Below are positions 36,088 through 47,600 of a DNA stretch of 64,000 nt, piece after piece (the first letter of the stretch is position 1; the number at the start of each line of letters is the position of its first letter). Source of the DNA: Filobasidium wieringae (Eukaryota > Basidiomycota > Tremellomycetes > Filobasidiales > Filobasidiaceae); the NCBI GenBank assembly GCA_001600055.1, contig BCIV01000003.1, positions 1,059,162 through 1,123,161 of the forward strand, written 5' to 3'. The position numbers and the translations under genes were made by a program. Under the pieces are notes generated by a model. It did no database searches. It had not been told where the DNA came from and worked only from the letters and a program-made list of their open reading frames with translations.

Positions 36088-36996
36088 CTACTCCTTTGAA
36101 AGGATCTCGAGGAACTTCTCCTTGTTCTCGCTCGCCCACTCTCGGAACTTCAAGGCAGGTCTTCCCAGCACATAGGGAACGTCGTCCCGGATAGTTCCAA
36201 TGTAGCCCATCTGATGATTGGCAACCTGTCTCATGAAATCCTTACCGCCTTCAGCGTACCATGGCTCTGCTCCTGAACCTTCAGCCGAGACCATGACCTT
36301 GAAATCTTCGTGTGTTTTGGGAGTGAATTTGACGGTACGGCCGGTGATATCACTCAAGATGGAAGCGACTTCTGTCCCATTCAAAACGTCGACGCTCATC
36401 CAGTAGTCACGTTCGTCGTGCTTTTCCGGTCCTTCGTGTAGGACCGCTGCCGCCATCGCTGCAATATCGCTCACTGCAACCCAACCGACATGAGCTGTTC
36501 CCCAGTAGAGCGACAATTCATCCTTTTTCGGGGCGGTGGCACCAAATAGGTTGTCCATGAAGACGTTTGGGTGCAGGTTCGTCCAAGCGATGCCACTGGC
36601 TTTGATATAGGTTTCGATCATTTGATGCCAGACAAAATGCGGGTCAGTGGTGTCCCACTCGCCAAAGATGCCCAGATGAACGATGTGCTTCACACCTGCC
36701 TTCTTGGCAGCATCGACAAAGGTCTTGCTTTGGGTGAGCATTGCGACCGTGTAGCCGGTCAACAGGAAGGCACGGTCTACCCCAGCTAGAGCGAGTGCAA
36801 AGGTACTCGGATCGTCCAGATCTAATTTGACCGCCTCTTTTCCCTCCTTACGGAAGTCTTCTACTGCCTCTTCACGACGGGAACATAGGCGCAGGCGGAC
36901 ATCGTCGTTCTTCTCGAGATGTTTGACGACCAATTTGCCGATCTGGCCAGTCGAGCCGAGGACCAGGACGGTTGGTTTCTGGACTGAGGAGCTCAT
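36088..36996 (-). CDS. NmrA-like NAD(P)-binding protein
   Basis: An intronless gene of 302 residues, unusual in this intron-dense window. The Rossmann start VLVLGSTGQIGKLVVKHLEK contains the GxxGxxG dinucleotide motif. LDLDDPSTFALALAGVDRAF and GVKHIVHLGIFGEW follow, matching atypical SDR proteins of the NmrA/HSCARG group, and HPNVFMDNLF follows the usual position. These proteins act as NAD(P)H sensors or reductases. There is no catalytic YxxxK motif, consistent with the atypical class. It shares a 312-bp intergenic region with a divergent medium-chain reductase. The lack of introns may hint at horizontal acquisition or retroposition, but composition does not clearly differ. Confidence 0.85.
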   Translation of the reverse strand: MSSSVQKPTVLVLGSTGQIGKLVVKHLEKNDDVRLRLCSRREEAVEDFRKEGKEAVKLDLDDPSTFALALAGVDRAFLLTGYTVAMLTQSKTFVDAAKKAGVKHIVHLGIFGEWDTTDPHFVWHQMIETYIKASGIAWTNLHPNVFMDNLFGATAPKKDELSLYWGTAHVGWVAVSDIAAMAAAVLHEGPEKHDERDYWMSVDVLNGTEVASILSDITGRTVKFTPKTHEDFKVMVSAEGSGAEPWYAEGGKDFMRQVANHQMGYIGTIRDDVPYVLGRPALKFREWASENKEKFLEILSKE

Positions 36997-37308
36997 TGAG
37001 GTTTGGAGAAATTGTCGTGGAGTCGACTTGGTTCGAAGCGACGACTGTGCTTTGGTCAGGTTTATTATAAGTACGAATCAGTCTGGTGACATCGTCGTCA
37101 TCCTTTCGGGAGCTCCTCGGTAACAACACGGAAACCTCTGGGGAGCGACTCGGCACACGCGCGGCTGGTGACTCATCAATTGAGATATCAACGGATGTCG
37201 TCTGCCCAAAGATCTAAATATATTCGGCCAAGCTCCTTCTTAAAGGTATCAGCACCGTCTTTGGAGGATTCTACAATACCTATCGTACCATATTATCACA
37301 TCGCAACA
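36997..37308. promoter_or_regulatory. Divergent promoter region of two NAD(P)-dependent oxidoreductases
   Basis: 312 bp between starts of the NmrA-like gene (minus) and MDR gene (plus). Co-regulation is plausible from layout only. Confidence 0.4.
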
Positions 37309-38509
37309 ATGAAGGAAGTCATCAATCTCGCCACGCCAGAAGTAACGACCAAGATCGTGAACTCACCCGTCCCGGAGCCTGAGGCCAAGCAAGTCCTCAT
37401 CAAAGTCATCGTTTCCGGCTCCAACCCCAAGGACTGGAAAGCGCCTGTATATTCAATCGATTACAAAGACCCAAATGATGGCACTATGATGGCGAGGTCT
37501 TCAAAGGGAGTGAACCAGGGCGATGACATTGCTGGAATCGTGGAGAAGGTCGGCGCCGATGTGATCGGGTTCAAGGTGCGTCGTTTGAATCGCAGAGGTG
37601 GAATGGTTGAAATATTGATCGAAGAACTTGCAAAGTAGAAAGGCGATCGCGTCGCAGCTTTCCATGAGATGGCATACCCTGGAGGATCATACGCCGAGTA
37701 TGCACTTGCATGGGACTGGACCACGTTCCACATTCCCGAGTCGATCTCTTTCGAAGGTATGCCGTTGTTTGCCTACAGCCGCTGGATGGTATACCGATCA
37801 TTTGCCAACAGAGGCTGCAACTGTCCCACTTGCGGGTTACACCGCTGCTGTCGCCTTGTTCCGTCACCTTCAACTCCCGACCCCCTGGAACCCCGCAACT
37901 AAGCCTACTCCTTTCGTAGTGTACGGTGGAAGCACAGCTGTCGGTGCATACGCCATCAAGCTTGCACGCAACAGTAACGTCCACCCAATCATCGCGATTG
38001 CCGGAAAGGGAACAGACTATGTCAAGACGATCGTTGAAGAGTCCAAAGGCGATGCAGTCTTTGATTACCGGGAAGGTGCAGACGAAATGATCAGCAAGAT
38101 CAAGAAACATTTGGGGGCTAGCGAGTACGGCCCAGTGCTTCACGGACTGGACCCAGGTGTCGGAAAGTCGAGTCAAAAGGTCCTGAATGAGATCGTCAAG
38201 CCTAATGGAGCAATCAACCTCGTCATGCCAAGTGATACGGAGGTCGCATCCGCTACCAAGACCATCACTTCGGTCGGCGTGGTACACAACACGGACAATG
38301 GAGGACATGGGGCAGACGCTAGGGACTTGGGATTAGTCATGTCTGCCTGGTTCTCAAAGGCGCTACAAGCGGGAACCTTCAGAGGACATCCGTTCGAAGT
38401 CAAGCCCGGAGGTCTACAAGCTGTCCATCAGGCGTTGAAGGACTTGAAGGATGGCAAGAACAGTGCTGTAAAGTATGTTTTCCGTATTGCAGATACGCCT
38501 GGCTTGTAA
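37309..38509 (+). CDS. Zinc-independent medium-chain reductase (enoyl-reductase/quinone oxidoreductase-like)
   Basis: Three exons (37309-37575, 37639-37756, 37812-38509) give 360 residues. GroES-like N-terminal sequence: VLIKVIVSGSNPKDWKAPVY, NQGDDIAGIVEKVG and KGDRVAAFHEMAYPGGSYAE followed by YALA. The nucleotide-binding fold reads AATVPLAGYTAAVALF, then FVVYGGSTAVGAYAIKLARN with the dinucleotide-binding loop, and DAVFDYREGADEMISKIK. Catalytic zinc ligands are absent, so this is an MDR of the trans-enoyl reductase/quinone reductase type common in fungi. Substrate cannot be told. The divergent NmrA-like neighbour suggests a stress or secondary-metabolite pair. Confidence 0.85.
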
Positions 38510-39401
38510 GAAATAGCAGTTTGTATCGCTCGCCAGATCGAGCGGGTTGCACAACCGGTTGCCAATGCATAAATCTTTTGCTCTCCTAGCTCGTAGACGG
38601 ACGGACCACGTCGATAGGCCAGATATCCTATTAAGATTTGCGTTGTTATCTCGACAGGCTTGGCTATCATATTCAGTCCGAGGGCTATACGACGACTAAT
38701 GACTGGTCAGGGTCCGAATCGGAGAAGACGCTAACTTCCCGTCGGCCAGCGACAGCGCCGGAGGAGGACGTCTGTCCTCCTGGCCTGGTCACATCATGCC
38801 CGGAACGTGACGCATAATGTCAGCGAAAGTTTCCATGCCTTAGGCTGTAAAAGCATCGTAAGTTAAAACCCGTCTTTGTTCCGAATCGTATACAACGTCG
38901 TATGAATGAACACGCTTGTCCGTGGTGCGCCAATCCACGATGCAGCAATTCTGTGTGATATCTAGACCGTGTAATTGGTGTTAAAGATCGCGTAACCAGC
39001 CGAACGACCTTGGCTTTCGTTCACCCATCTCAATCTCTAAGCTTTTGAGATTTTACGTCAAATTTCTTTTTTGCTCGATTGGAGTCTTGAGGTCAAGAAA
39101 CCCTGGTTTCGCATTACGTAAGCGATACTCGGATACATAATATAGTTATTATTGTTGTTACAGTAAGTGATCATCATCGCAAATCAACATTTTCATTTCT
39201 CCAGGTTTCATGGCTCTTCTGGCTCTTCTAGCTCTTGGACAGGTCATAGCAACCCTCCAGCAAATCCCACATACTCCCCTGGCTGAAGCAGGACCGTTCC
39301 AGACTCTCGGGCCGATCTGAGAAAAGAGGAACGTGACATTCTGATCGATGAGGTTTATCTGATTCGAGAACCTGCCATATTCAGCTATTACCATCGACAA
39401 T
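38510..39401. other. Long intergenic stretch, one hairpin
   Basis: 892 bp without a supported gene. The only structure noticed is the inverted repeat at 38762-38781. Confidence 0.4.
38762..38781. repeat. Short perfect inverted repeat (hairpin)
   Basis: AGGAGGAC and GTCCTCCT flank a 4-nt loop (GTCT); pairing can resume with GCC/GGC outside a bulge. It lies about 250 bp after the MDR stop. Function unknown; it is not followed by a T-run. Confidence 0.5.
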
Positions 39402-41771
39402 ATGTCAAAGTCGACCGATTCTATGCAAAAGATGGTACAAGAAGAGAGAAAGCTACACTCAGACCTGGTAGAACAGACTGAAGCCAGAAGGCTGGAGTTT
39501 ACTAAGCGCCTTACCCGAGAGCTTCTCAAGAAATATACCGTTGATGGGAATTTGTCGAGCGATCAAAAAAGACGTTGGATCCACCTTCTGAGACAGAATC
39601 CTATGTGGGATCCGCATTTTGTAAGGCTAAAAGATTGGCGCATGACGAGGTTAAAGATCTTATGTCGTTGCCTTTCTTTTAGTTTGGGTACAATTCTAAG
39701 GGGTTTCGAACTGGAGATCAACGCTGTTCCAGCTGCCAGGAAGACCAAAACCAGTCGCTCGCCGATGGGATGTGGGCTGTTCCCTGCGTGTTGTGCAATG
39801 ACCCTAGATTATGCTGCTGGGCATGCGCCGTCACAGCGGAGCAGGTTCCTCCACCTTATAAAGGTGCTGAGACCCAAAGCCCAACTAAGCGAAACTCGGA
39901 TCGTATTCCTATCGGTCAATCTCCTCAGCTGAGCAATACACAGTCTACCTCAAAGAAGAGGAAAGCTCAAGAGACCCTCACCGAACCTGATTCTGCAAAA
40001 AGGAAGAAAAAAAACAGTTCCTCTCCTCCTGAAGTTATCTCTCACCCGGAGGATTGGAGAAGCAAGCAATCTCCTTCGAGAGCACTTACGCACCGACCCT
40101 TGCAAGGTCTGCTGAGTGGTAGAAAACAAAATTCTATATTTGACCGTGTTCGAAGTGAAGGAGTCGCAGCCGCACAGCGGAAGACGCGCAACCTATATGA
40201 GAAATCCTTTGGATCTGGGATGTTGTCTCCAGAGGAAGAGTTCGTATGGTTCAGCTGTTTGACTTTACATGGTTCCTTGAATGCGGCCTACGTAAGTTTC
40301 CCAAACCATAGTCACGGTTTGTCAAGAACTTATTTTCGGGTCGGTCTTTCAGCTCGACGTTACTGTTTCGAGACATCCTCAAATCAGATATGGACCGTCT
40401 CGTTGCGAAGGCTGTCTAGGAAAGGAAGAAAGTCTGCCTAAGAAGGTGAAATGGGCTATACCTTGCGGTATCTCAAAATTCGTTCCCTGCTGTTGGGCGT
40501 GTTCTTTGTACCATAAGGGTCCTACACCTTACTTTGACGGATCCGTTCTATCCCTTGAGGATTCTGGTGCGCAGGAACCAGATGAATTCGTTGACAAGCA
40601 CAGAGGGCTTCTAGCCTGGTCATCCAGAAAGCACCCTTACAGACTGACAAAAGGGCCTTCTGACCAGCCGGGCCAAGATAGATCTGCCACTAGCACTCCG
40701 AAGCCGCCGGATGTACCATCCAATCCTGAACCGGTCAAAACGAAAAAGCGTGTAGATACCGATCGCTTAGCTCTTACGGCTGATCGGGAGCTCAACCGAA
40801 TCCCACCGAGCGAACCTACTACACAGGTGGCCGAGAGACAAGCCCAATTGGAACCTAAAAAAAATCCAGTGGCAGGCTCTTCAAAGCCATCTCTAAAAAA
40901 CAGAAGAAAAATGTTGCTGTAGAGGCAGAGGCACCCGTTCGAGTCAAGCAAGAATCTATACAATCACCTCAACGTGCCGTTCCCGCAACGCTACCTCCTG
41001 CTCAAAAGCCTTCTCGTCCACCACCAAATCCTGAGCCCAAGGTTGAAATCCTCCCGGAACATGCCTTCCGACCTGGACAAGCCAGTTTTGGTCAACCTTC
41101 TTTTGGCCAACCGTCCCCACGTGCTGTGACCAGCTCGGTTGCTGTTGGATCCAGCACGGTACCCGTACCCGTGGCTCTCTCATTTCCCTTCAGCGGATAT
41201 CCATTCAAACCTATTCCTTTCGGAGCCAGCACCAGAAATCTCCAAAAGTCCGCTTCGCCTTCCCCTGCTACGTTGCAAGCAGAATCAACGCAGAAGGATC
41301 ACAGCCAGCCTGAGCTAAAGACTAATGCTACATTCTTGAGCGAAACACCAGTGTCGCCCGAATATCGACCTAGTACTATATCGAAGCCATCTACATCTAC
41401 AGGACATCAATATCCGGCTTCAGCTAGTACCAACAACGGTCTCGATGAGGCCGTAAAGAACCGGTTGGCTAAGGCCACTAAGGTCGTAGAGGCGGCCGTT
41501 CATAGTCAGTCTGTCGTTTCGGAATTCATGGCGAATGTCATCCGAGATCAAATCAGCGTGAGTTCGGTTCAAAACTGACCCAATCTTGCAGCTGATCATT
41601 GTGAGTATATAGCAATTGAATTCTGCTAATACGAGAAACCAGGCTGTGGTGGAGGTCGAGGAAATGTTACGTTGCATCAAATCGTTGGGCGACTTGCACT
41701 ACCTCGTACAGAAAGGATTGAGTCCGGTATACCGTGATCTAGAAAACGTTCTGGTTCAGCTGAAAGCCTAA
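39402..41771 (+). CDS. Cys-rich protein with two CxxC...CCWAC modules and a -1 frame break
   Basis: Exons 39402-39620, 39683-40291 and 40353 onward are open in one frame to a stop at 40920-40922 (465 residues). From the heptamer A-AAA-AAC (40895-40901) the -1 frame stays open to 41557. A possible 9-nt microexon (41592-41600) and an exon at 41643-41771 follow, for about 723 residues if joined. Module 1 (C88-x2-C91-x16-C108-x2-C111, then CCWAC ending at C121) and module 2 (C294-x2-C297-x16-C314, then CCWAC ending at C326) are clearly related and lie near the starts of exons 2 and 3, suggesting internal duplication. Linkers are basic, Ser/Pro-rich. The part after the frame break is Pro-rich with two SFGQP repeats and ends in a helical segment. 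No family is recognised; nuclear zinc-binding is a guess. The break may be a programmed frameshift, a sequencing indel in an A-run, or a mutation. Confidence 0.6.
40895..40901 (+). promoter_or_regulatory. Candidate -1 ribosomal frameshift slippery heptamer
   Basis: In the upstream reading frame the codons are CTA AAA AAC, so the heptamer is A AAA AAC, a canonical eukaryotic X-XXY-YYZ site. Slipping -1 continues into CAG and an open frame of 219 codons. The zero frame stops 19 nt later. A second A-rich heptamer (A AAA AAT, about 40858-40864) lies upstream within the overlap. A downstream pseudoknot was not assessed. Confidence 0.4.
41592..41600 (+). other. Possible 9-nt microexon
   Basis: CTGATCATT is preceded by CTTGCAG with an ACTGAC branch-like site and followed by GTGAGT. 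The next intron has GCTAAT and ends ACCAG. The first intron would be only 34 nt. Skipping it keeps phase, so inclusion is uncertain. Confidence 0.4.
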
Positions 41772-42083
41772 TCATACCATCATCATCATGCTTCCGTAAG
41801 CCACTCAGAGAGAAAGTTGCGACATCAGATCGCTAACTCTTGCGCTATCTAGGCGAATGCAGCCACCTTAATGCTTTAATGACCAGGACCAGACCTTGAG
41901 CTATATTGCATACTACTAGCTTCACGAACTTAGAGATTCATGTACGCTGGATAACGAACGACCGTTCCCACTCGGTCTTGACGACTACGCATTTGCAATA
42001 TCGATTATCTATTATCCCGATTCATAATGCTCGTAAACAACTCATACAAGACCTCATCCAACTGTCTCTCCCTTCGCTCCAGC
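41772..42083. other. Convergent intergenic region
   Basis: 312 bp between two converging genes (Cys-rich gene and eIF3f); nothing recognised beyond 3' UTR-like sequence. Confidence 0.35.
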
Positions 42084-43248
42084 TCAAACCAACAAGTTCA
42101 ACCTCGCGCTCAACTCGGCTTGAGTCCTTACGAGCGAACTCAAGAAACTGACGCTCAAGACGTCCTGCAATCCCTTCTTCACTCCCTCTTCACCCTCATC
42201 GTCCTCACCCGCAGGTCCGGACGAAGCGGCGAGGGAGGAATCGGTAGACTTCCATCGGCCGACGGCTTCGAGCAAGTATCGGCCGACCTTAGGATCCGCA
42301 GGTCGGGAACCGGAGGTGACTTCTTGTACGTAGGTCTGGATTTGAGCGAGATCGTTGGCGAGGGCGGTTATGCTTTGTTGAAGGGTTTGGAGAGGGGGAA
42401 GGGAAGCTTGAGAGGCGTCGGTGTTGGGGGAAAGGAGATCGACTGTAAAGACATGTATGACAAGTGCATTAGCGAAAGGACCGAAAAAACTTCAGTAATC
42501 GATGGACCACTTACGACCAGCCTTCTCGGTCAACTGGTACTTGACGGAACAAGGTATAGGCACGAAAACACAGTTCTCGGGCTTGGGGTTGGTTCCGATA
42601 GGCTGAGAAACGTAGGCCTTGACAGCCAAGCTGGACGAAGCGTTGTCCTGAGAAAGGTCGGTATCGAAAGTGAGGTGGACGGCAGGTCCGGTGATACCGG
42701 TTTCGCCGGTGAAGAAGTTTTGGATGAGGGCAGAGTGGGCGGTAATTTTGGGAGAAGAAGAGTACCTGACATATATCCCGGCAAGGTTAGCGTTTAAGAT
42801 GAGTAGCACGGGGCAAGGACAGAAATTACCATCCAACGATAACCTCTCGTCCACCTCCAACTTTGCTCATCAATTCCATCATGCTCTTGTGGTAATCCAT
42901 ATCCATAGCAACCTGCTCCTCGTTCTCGACATGGGGGAGAGCGAAACAGCTCCTGATCTCGATCTCGCTGCTTGCTCCGGCAGAGGAAGACTCGGCGGAT
43001 CGGACTCCAAGAAGAGAACCGATTACTCGGGATTGATCGCTGTTTCTACGGGTATGGTGCTCGAGGATTTGAGCGAGAACGGAGGGGTGAACGGTGACGA
43101 GAGAGGGGTTTCGTCTGCAGAAACATTGCAACAGGGTCGTCAGGTATAATTCAAGAAAAGCAATTGAAATTTGAACTTACCCTCCAGAAGAAGATCCGGA
43201 GGAAGGAAGGTTCAGATGTAAAGCCGAAGAGGCAGCGTTGATACCCAT
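42084..43248 (-). CDS. Translation initiation factor eIF3 subunit F (MPN domain)
   Basis: The ATG at 43248 (MGINAASSALHLNLPSSGSS) is followed by about four exons. The MPN domain reads TVHPSVLAQILEHHTRR, SRVIGSLLGV, IEIRSCFALPHVENEEQVAM, DMDYHKSMMELMSKVGGGRE and VIVGWYSSSPKITAHSALIQ. The JAMM metal-binding HxH is not conserved, as in eIF3f. The C-terminal part contains VDLLSPNTDASQASLPPLQT and a helical end (VLSVSFLSSLVRTQAELSAR). eIF3f is a core subunit of the cytosolic 40S-binding eIF3 complex. The related CSN6 and Rpn8 were considered, but the TRR-x-RVIGSLLG context and C-terminus fit eIF3f. Confidence 0.88.
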
Positions 43249-43555
43249 TTTTGGAGTTCTTTTTGCTTTTGTATATATAGTTTCGATTGTGCTATTCTAT
43301 CAAGCACAGAGAATCTTTGTAAATGATCTAATTTGAGCGTGAAATGGAGGTTTCATGACAATAGAGCATGTCAACTTGAGCCGTCCGTATCACGCTGAAT
43401 GGCCGGGAAATATGGATATCACGTGAAAGAAGCGCAGAACACGACTTTGCGAGGTGGTTCAACCTGTACTCAGATCCCAACTAGCTTCTCATACCTCTCA
43501 ATTGCTCGTATCACTCTGCACTTACAGACTAGATCAATCTATACTCCTAGGCAAA
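43249..43555. promoter_or_regulatory. Divergent promoter region eIF3f / TOM7
   Basis: 307 bp between divergent starts, with a TATATATAG stretch near 43274-43283 on the eIF3f side. Confidence 0.4.
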
Positions 43556-43862
43556 ATGTTCAGCGACGAGACCAAGGACCGAATTAACTACGCCGTCGGA
43601 ATCGGCAAGGTCAGTACTTCAAACGGCATCTCCTCAAGCAACGATATCCTGATTTCCCCTTGCGTAATCGTTACATCCTGCTCTATCAGACCGTCGCCGT
43701 ATACGGATGGATCCCTTTTATCCTTTACGTCGGATACTCTAGGTCTTCCCCTCAGCCTTCCCTCATCAAGTAAGCAATAACAGAAGCCGAGCTACGGATA
43801 CCGCGATCTTGAATACTAAGCGCACTTTCTCTGTTGTCAGGCTCATCAGCCCTCTCGCTTGA
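43556..43862 (+). CDS. TOM7: Mitochondrial import receptor subunit Tom7
   Basis: Three exons (43556-43609, 43690-43769, 43841-43862) join in frame to only 51 residues. The product runs FSDETKDRINYAVGIGKTVA, then VYGWIPFILYVGYSRSSPQP and SLIKLISPLA. It matches Tom7 along its whole length, including the single transmembrane segment GWIPFILYVGY and the C-terminal LLSPL-like motif. Tom7 modulates TOM complex assembly in the mitochondrial outer membrane. Two of the three introns-exon borders split codons, so the gene is invisible as one open frame. Confidence 0.92.
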
Positions 43863-44602
43863 TCGAAACGAAGAAGAAAGGAATTCGAATGTATTGGAGA
43901 CTTGTAAGCCTATCATCATGCTACCATGTCACATGTTCGAAATCGTACACTAACCGCTATTGTCAACACAGATGGCCGCTTCCACTTGTATTATAACCCT
44001 TCGATGATCAAATGAAACACTTAGATTGCCAAACGCACCTGACATCCCTTCTCCATGATTCACTCAGCCGCTTCGACTAAGTATGCAGAACACTATACGG
44101 GTCGAGGTATATCAACGAGAGCCTTGTGCTTCATGAGGGATTTGGGCGAATTTAGGAGGGGTTGGACAGCTAAGCCTTGGAGATGGGCCGTACATCTTGA
44201 CCAAATAACCTCTCTTGCCTTTACAGAAAGAGAATAAACTAAGCCAATACAAAGAGGCTCAATTTGGTGCTACTTACCGTCACAAAGACAGCAATCCTTC
44301 CTCTGTCCTCCACAAGTGCCAGGGGTATTCTGATGCAAATCAGGCATCGGTACCCGAAGGAGGCAATTGGGATGCTTGTAAGAGTGGGTGTTGCCAAGAG
44401 GAGTCCAGAAACGGAAAAGATACACGCGGAAAGCTGTGGACAGGGATGTTGTTCCGACTTCGTCCTCTTATCCTCCGGTCATACAACGTTCAGGGCTACG
44501 CAGCGAGACAGACAGTCACGTTTGGACATGCCATTCAAGCACCTTCTGGATTATGCTCCAACCTTGTCATCATCATAACACGTTACAATGCAAATACAAC
44601 GA
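43863..44602. other. Intergenic, no gene supported
   Basis: About 740 bp between TOM7 and the 3' end of NEO1. Plus-strand frames here have no motif. A GTAAGC...ACAG pair near 43910-43970 could be a 3' UTR intron. Confidence 0.35.
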
Positions 44603-47600
44603 TCAATACTGAGAAACCTTTGCATACGTCGCCGGGGCCAACCGCGCTCTGACGACTTTGATGAGATATAGCGGGAACGCAGAGATCCCTACGATCACGG
44701 TCACTTTCCAGATGAATCTCACGCTGAGTACGAACGAAAGGTCTGTGATGGGTGTAAGGTTGGTTTCGGCGAGGTGCAGGAGGAAGGGAATGAAACGTAC
44801 CAAAGTATTGAGGGAGGATGACCATGGAAATGGCGTATATGATGAAGGTTACGATTTCGGAAATAATCATCCAAGAATGCCTGTGAGGTGAGGAGGATTG
44901 AAGGATACTCAATGAGCCACCATGCGGGACGGCGCGACCTGTTTGGGCTCACCATGTAGTGATTTCCAATGCAACCATGATGAGTTCGTTCAAGATAAGA
45001 GAAGTGAATGAGATAGCGACGATATTGATGAACTCCGCTTCGAAAAGGAAGAGCGATAACAACATGATGACGCTGCCTAGAGATACCGTTCCTCTCAGCA
45101 TAGTCCATCTCCATTACTCCGGTAGAAGGAGCTCACCTTGGTATATGCTGATCATGAGCCAAATGAAAAATGTCTTTGACGAGAGTGTTCGTCCCTACAT
45201 AGTCACGAAGGTCAACGAACCTAGCACTGGTGGTATGATATGAGTTGTCCGCTTACCTTCGTTAGTTCCTTGTATAATTCTGGGTATAAAAGTGCCAAAT
45301 CTTCGTTGACATCCTGGTCAAGTACTAGCGAGAAAACGGGAGCCATGGTATAAAGCGTTGCATAGCCGACCTGTAGCCAACCTTGGTATAATGCAATAGC
45401 TATCGAGGATGCGAGATACATCAGGGATGATGCAGGAGGTCGCAGTGGGTAGAGACATACGAGCGAAGAAGAAAATCGAACTGAAGACTGCTTGAATTGT
45501 TGATATGATGAGCCCTCGGTGAATGACGAATTGTGCCAACTTGGCGGAGCGTTTGTAAGAGTTTCGGCCATGCCATAATAGTAGTTTTGTAAGGTGACTG
45601 AACTGGTTTATGCTGAAGTCTGCTGCAAGAGAGGCTTGCTTCCCCTCCTTGCCCACGATACCGACACCTGTCCAATCATCTCGCTTCAGCCAAGTTCATA
45701 AGGCGTGTGATATCGTATCACTTACCAACATCTGCAGCCTGGATCATGCTAACATCGTTACCCCCATCCCCGATGCAACACACTCGCTTCTTGGTATACT
45801 GCCGGATCAACCGGGCTACATCCGCCTTCTGAGTTGGGGAGCACCGACAAGCAACTACCACAGGTAGTTGTGTAGCAATGCTGATGAATCTATTTTTATG
45901 CTTATCCAAGCATAGCTGTCAGAAAAAAAATCAGTTGAAAAACACCTGTATATAGAAATGGCTCCAAACTCTCGTACTTGGAGTGATTCGCCATCTATCA
46001 CCAAGCAACAATCGAGCTTGGTCCGCACGAAATCCAGCATCTCGCTAGCTTGTTCAGCGGTTTGTACTATAGAAAATGCAAGCAGGTCATCAGCCGATTC
46101 CGTTTCTTGAGCGTGTCTATTTGAACTAACGTTTCGCTACTTGGTGGATATACTGCCCCCTGGATACCAACTTGCTAGACATAGCGATGCATGTTGCTGT
46201 CTCAATCTTATCACCAGTAAGCATCCAGATCTTGAGTCCAGCATTCCGAAGGATTTCGAGAGTTGGCTTGACGTCCTCTTGAAGCTTGTCCTCCACACCC
46301 GTCAACGCCAGTAGCTCCAGATCTTGCTCCAGGTATTGGCCTACCACTTTGGCCATCGCCCCATTTCGGTCTTGTAGAGATAGCTGAGATTCTTTGTATT
46401 GCTGATCGAAGTTACGGTATGTTTCGGCAGACAATTTCTTGCGACCGATGACCAGGGTACGCAACCCCTCTCGTGCCATATTTCCACACTCCTCTTCTAG
46501 CCAATCGTTCCTTTCCACGATCTTGGCCATAACGACATCCGCTCCTTTTTGTACAAAGGTGATCTCACCTGTCTCGATATCTTTAATCACGATCCCCATA
46601 CGTTTAGATTCTGATGTAAACGGGAAGACTGATAAGATTCCGAAGACGTGCGACCTCCCGGTCGGATCGCGGACAGTCATTCTCGTTCGTTCTCGGCTGA
46701 TAAGGGTCAGCCCGACAGACTCTGTCCAGCGTACGATGGCAACTTCATCAGGAGAGGATGCCTGATAGGTGACCGACCCATCATCATTCGTAACTGGCGT
46801 TACCTATCAAAAGCAATCACTCAGCAATAGTTAGATTTCTCAACGCAATCAATACTCACGTTATGACATGTGGCCAGGGCGAGGATTGCGTCTTTGAGTC
46901 GGGAAGAGATATCTCTCCGGCCTCGGCTGGCAGGTGCCATTCCGCCTGTTATCGAACTTTGCCTACGGACGTGTTCTGTACCAGTAACAAGGTAAGCAAT
47001 TATCTGACAGACATCCTATGCAAGGCTTACCAGGTGCTGTTTCACTTCCGAAGGCCGAAGCTAGTTGATGCGCGACCTCATCCATCGAGTCCCATCCATA
47101 ACTCATAGTGCCCATGTGCAACTTTCTCATATCCATCTCTATAAAGCGCGATGTAAATATAGGATCTCACAAAAGATGCCTCAACTTGTTCTCACCGTTT
47201 TGGGTAAGGGTACCTGTCTTGTCGCTCAAGAGATATTCTATCCGACCGAGTTCTTCAGGCAAAGTACTAGTTCGGACAATCGCTCCTGCTATCTCGGGAT
47301 CGTTCTGAATCTGTCGTGCGTAGACCGTCTTTCCCATGTCAAGATTAACTCGCAGACTGCCAAGCTATATATCAGACACGTTCGACGTCACATAAACTCG
47401 ATTTTTCAACTCACCTGATGGGGATGATAGTGGAGAAGAGAATCAGGAATCTGAACACGTAGATATACCACTGTCCACGAAACCCGTTCAAAGCTACCAA
47501 TAGTAGCGATAGCAAGAATGTGACAGTGCACAGGATCTGGACGACGAGCGATACACATAGGTCAGTCAGATATAGCGTTTTCTGACTGACACCTGATGAA

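Noticed and set aside
40800..40900. An intron restoring the frame in the Cys-rich gene
   Set aside because: The only donor in the right stretch (CAG|GTGGCC) combined with CCAG or GGCAG acceptors leads into a frame with an early TAA.
40872..41126. Treating the region after 40922 as a separate gene
   Set aside because: No ATG occurs in the -1 frame near its beginning, and the first Met-compatible codon would discard more than 70 coding-like residues. A read-through or frame change is more likely.
44215..44652. 145-codon plus-strand frame between TOM7 and NEO1
   Set aside because: It runs into the last NEO1 exon antisense and has no family motif or splice support.
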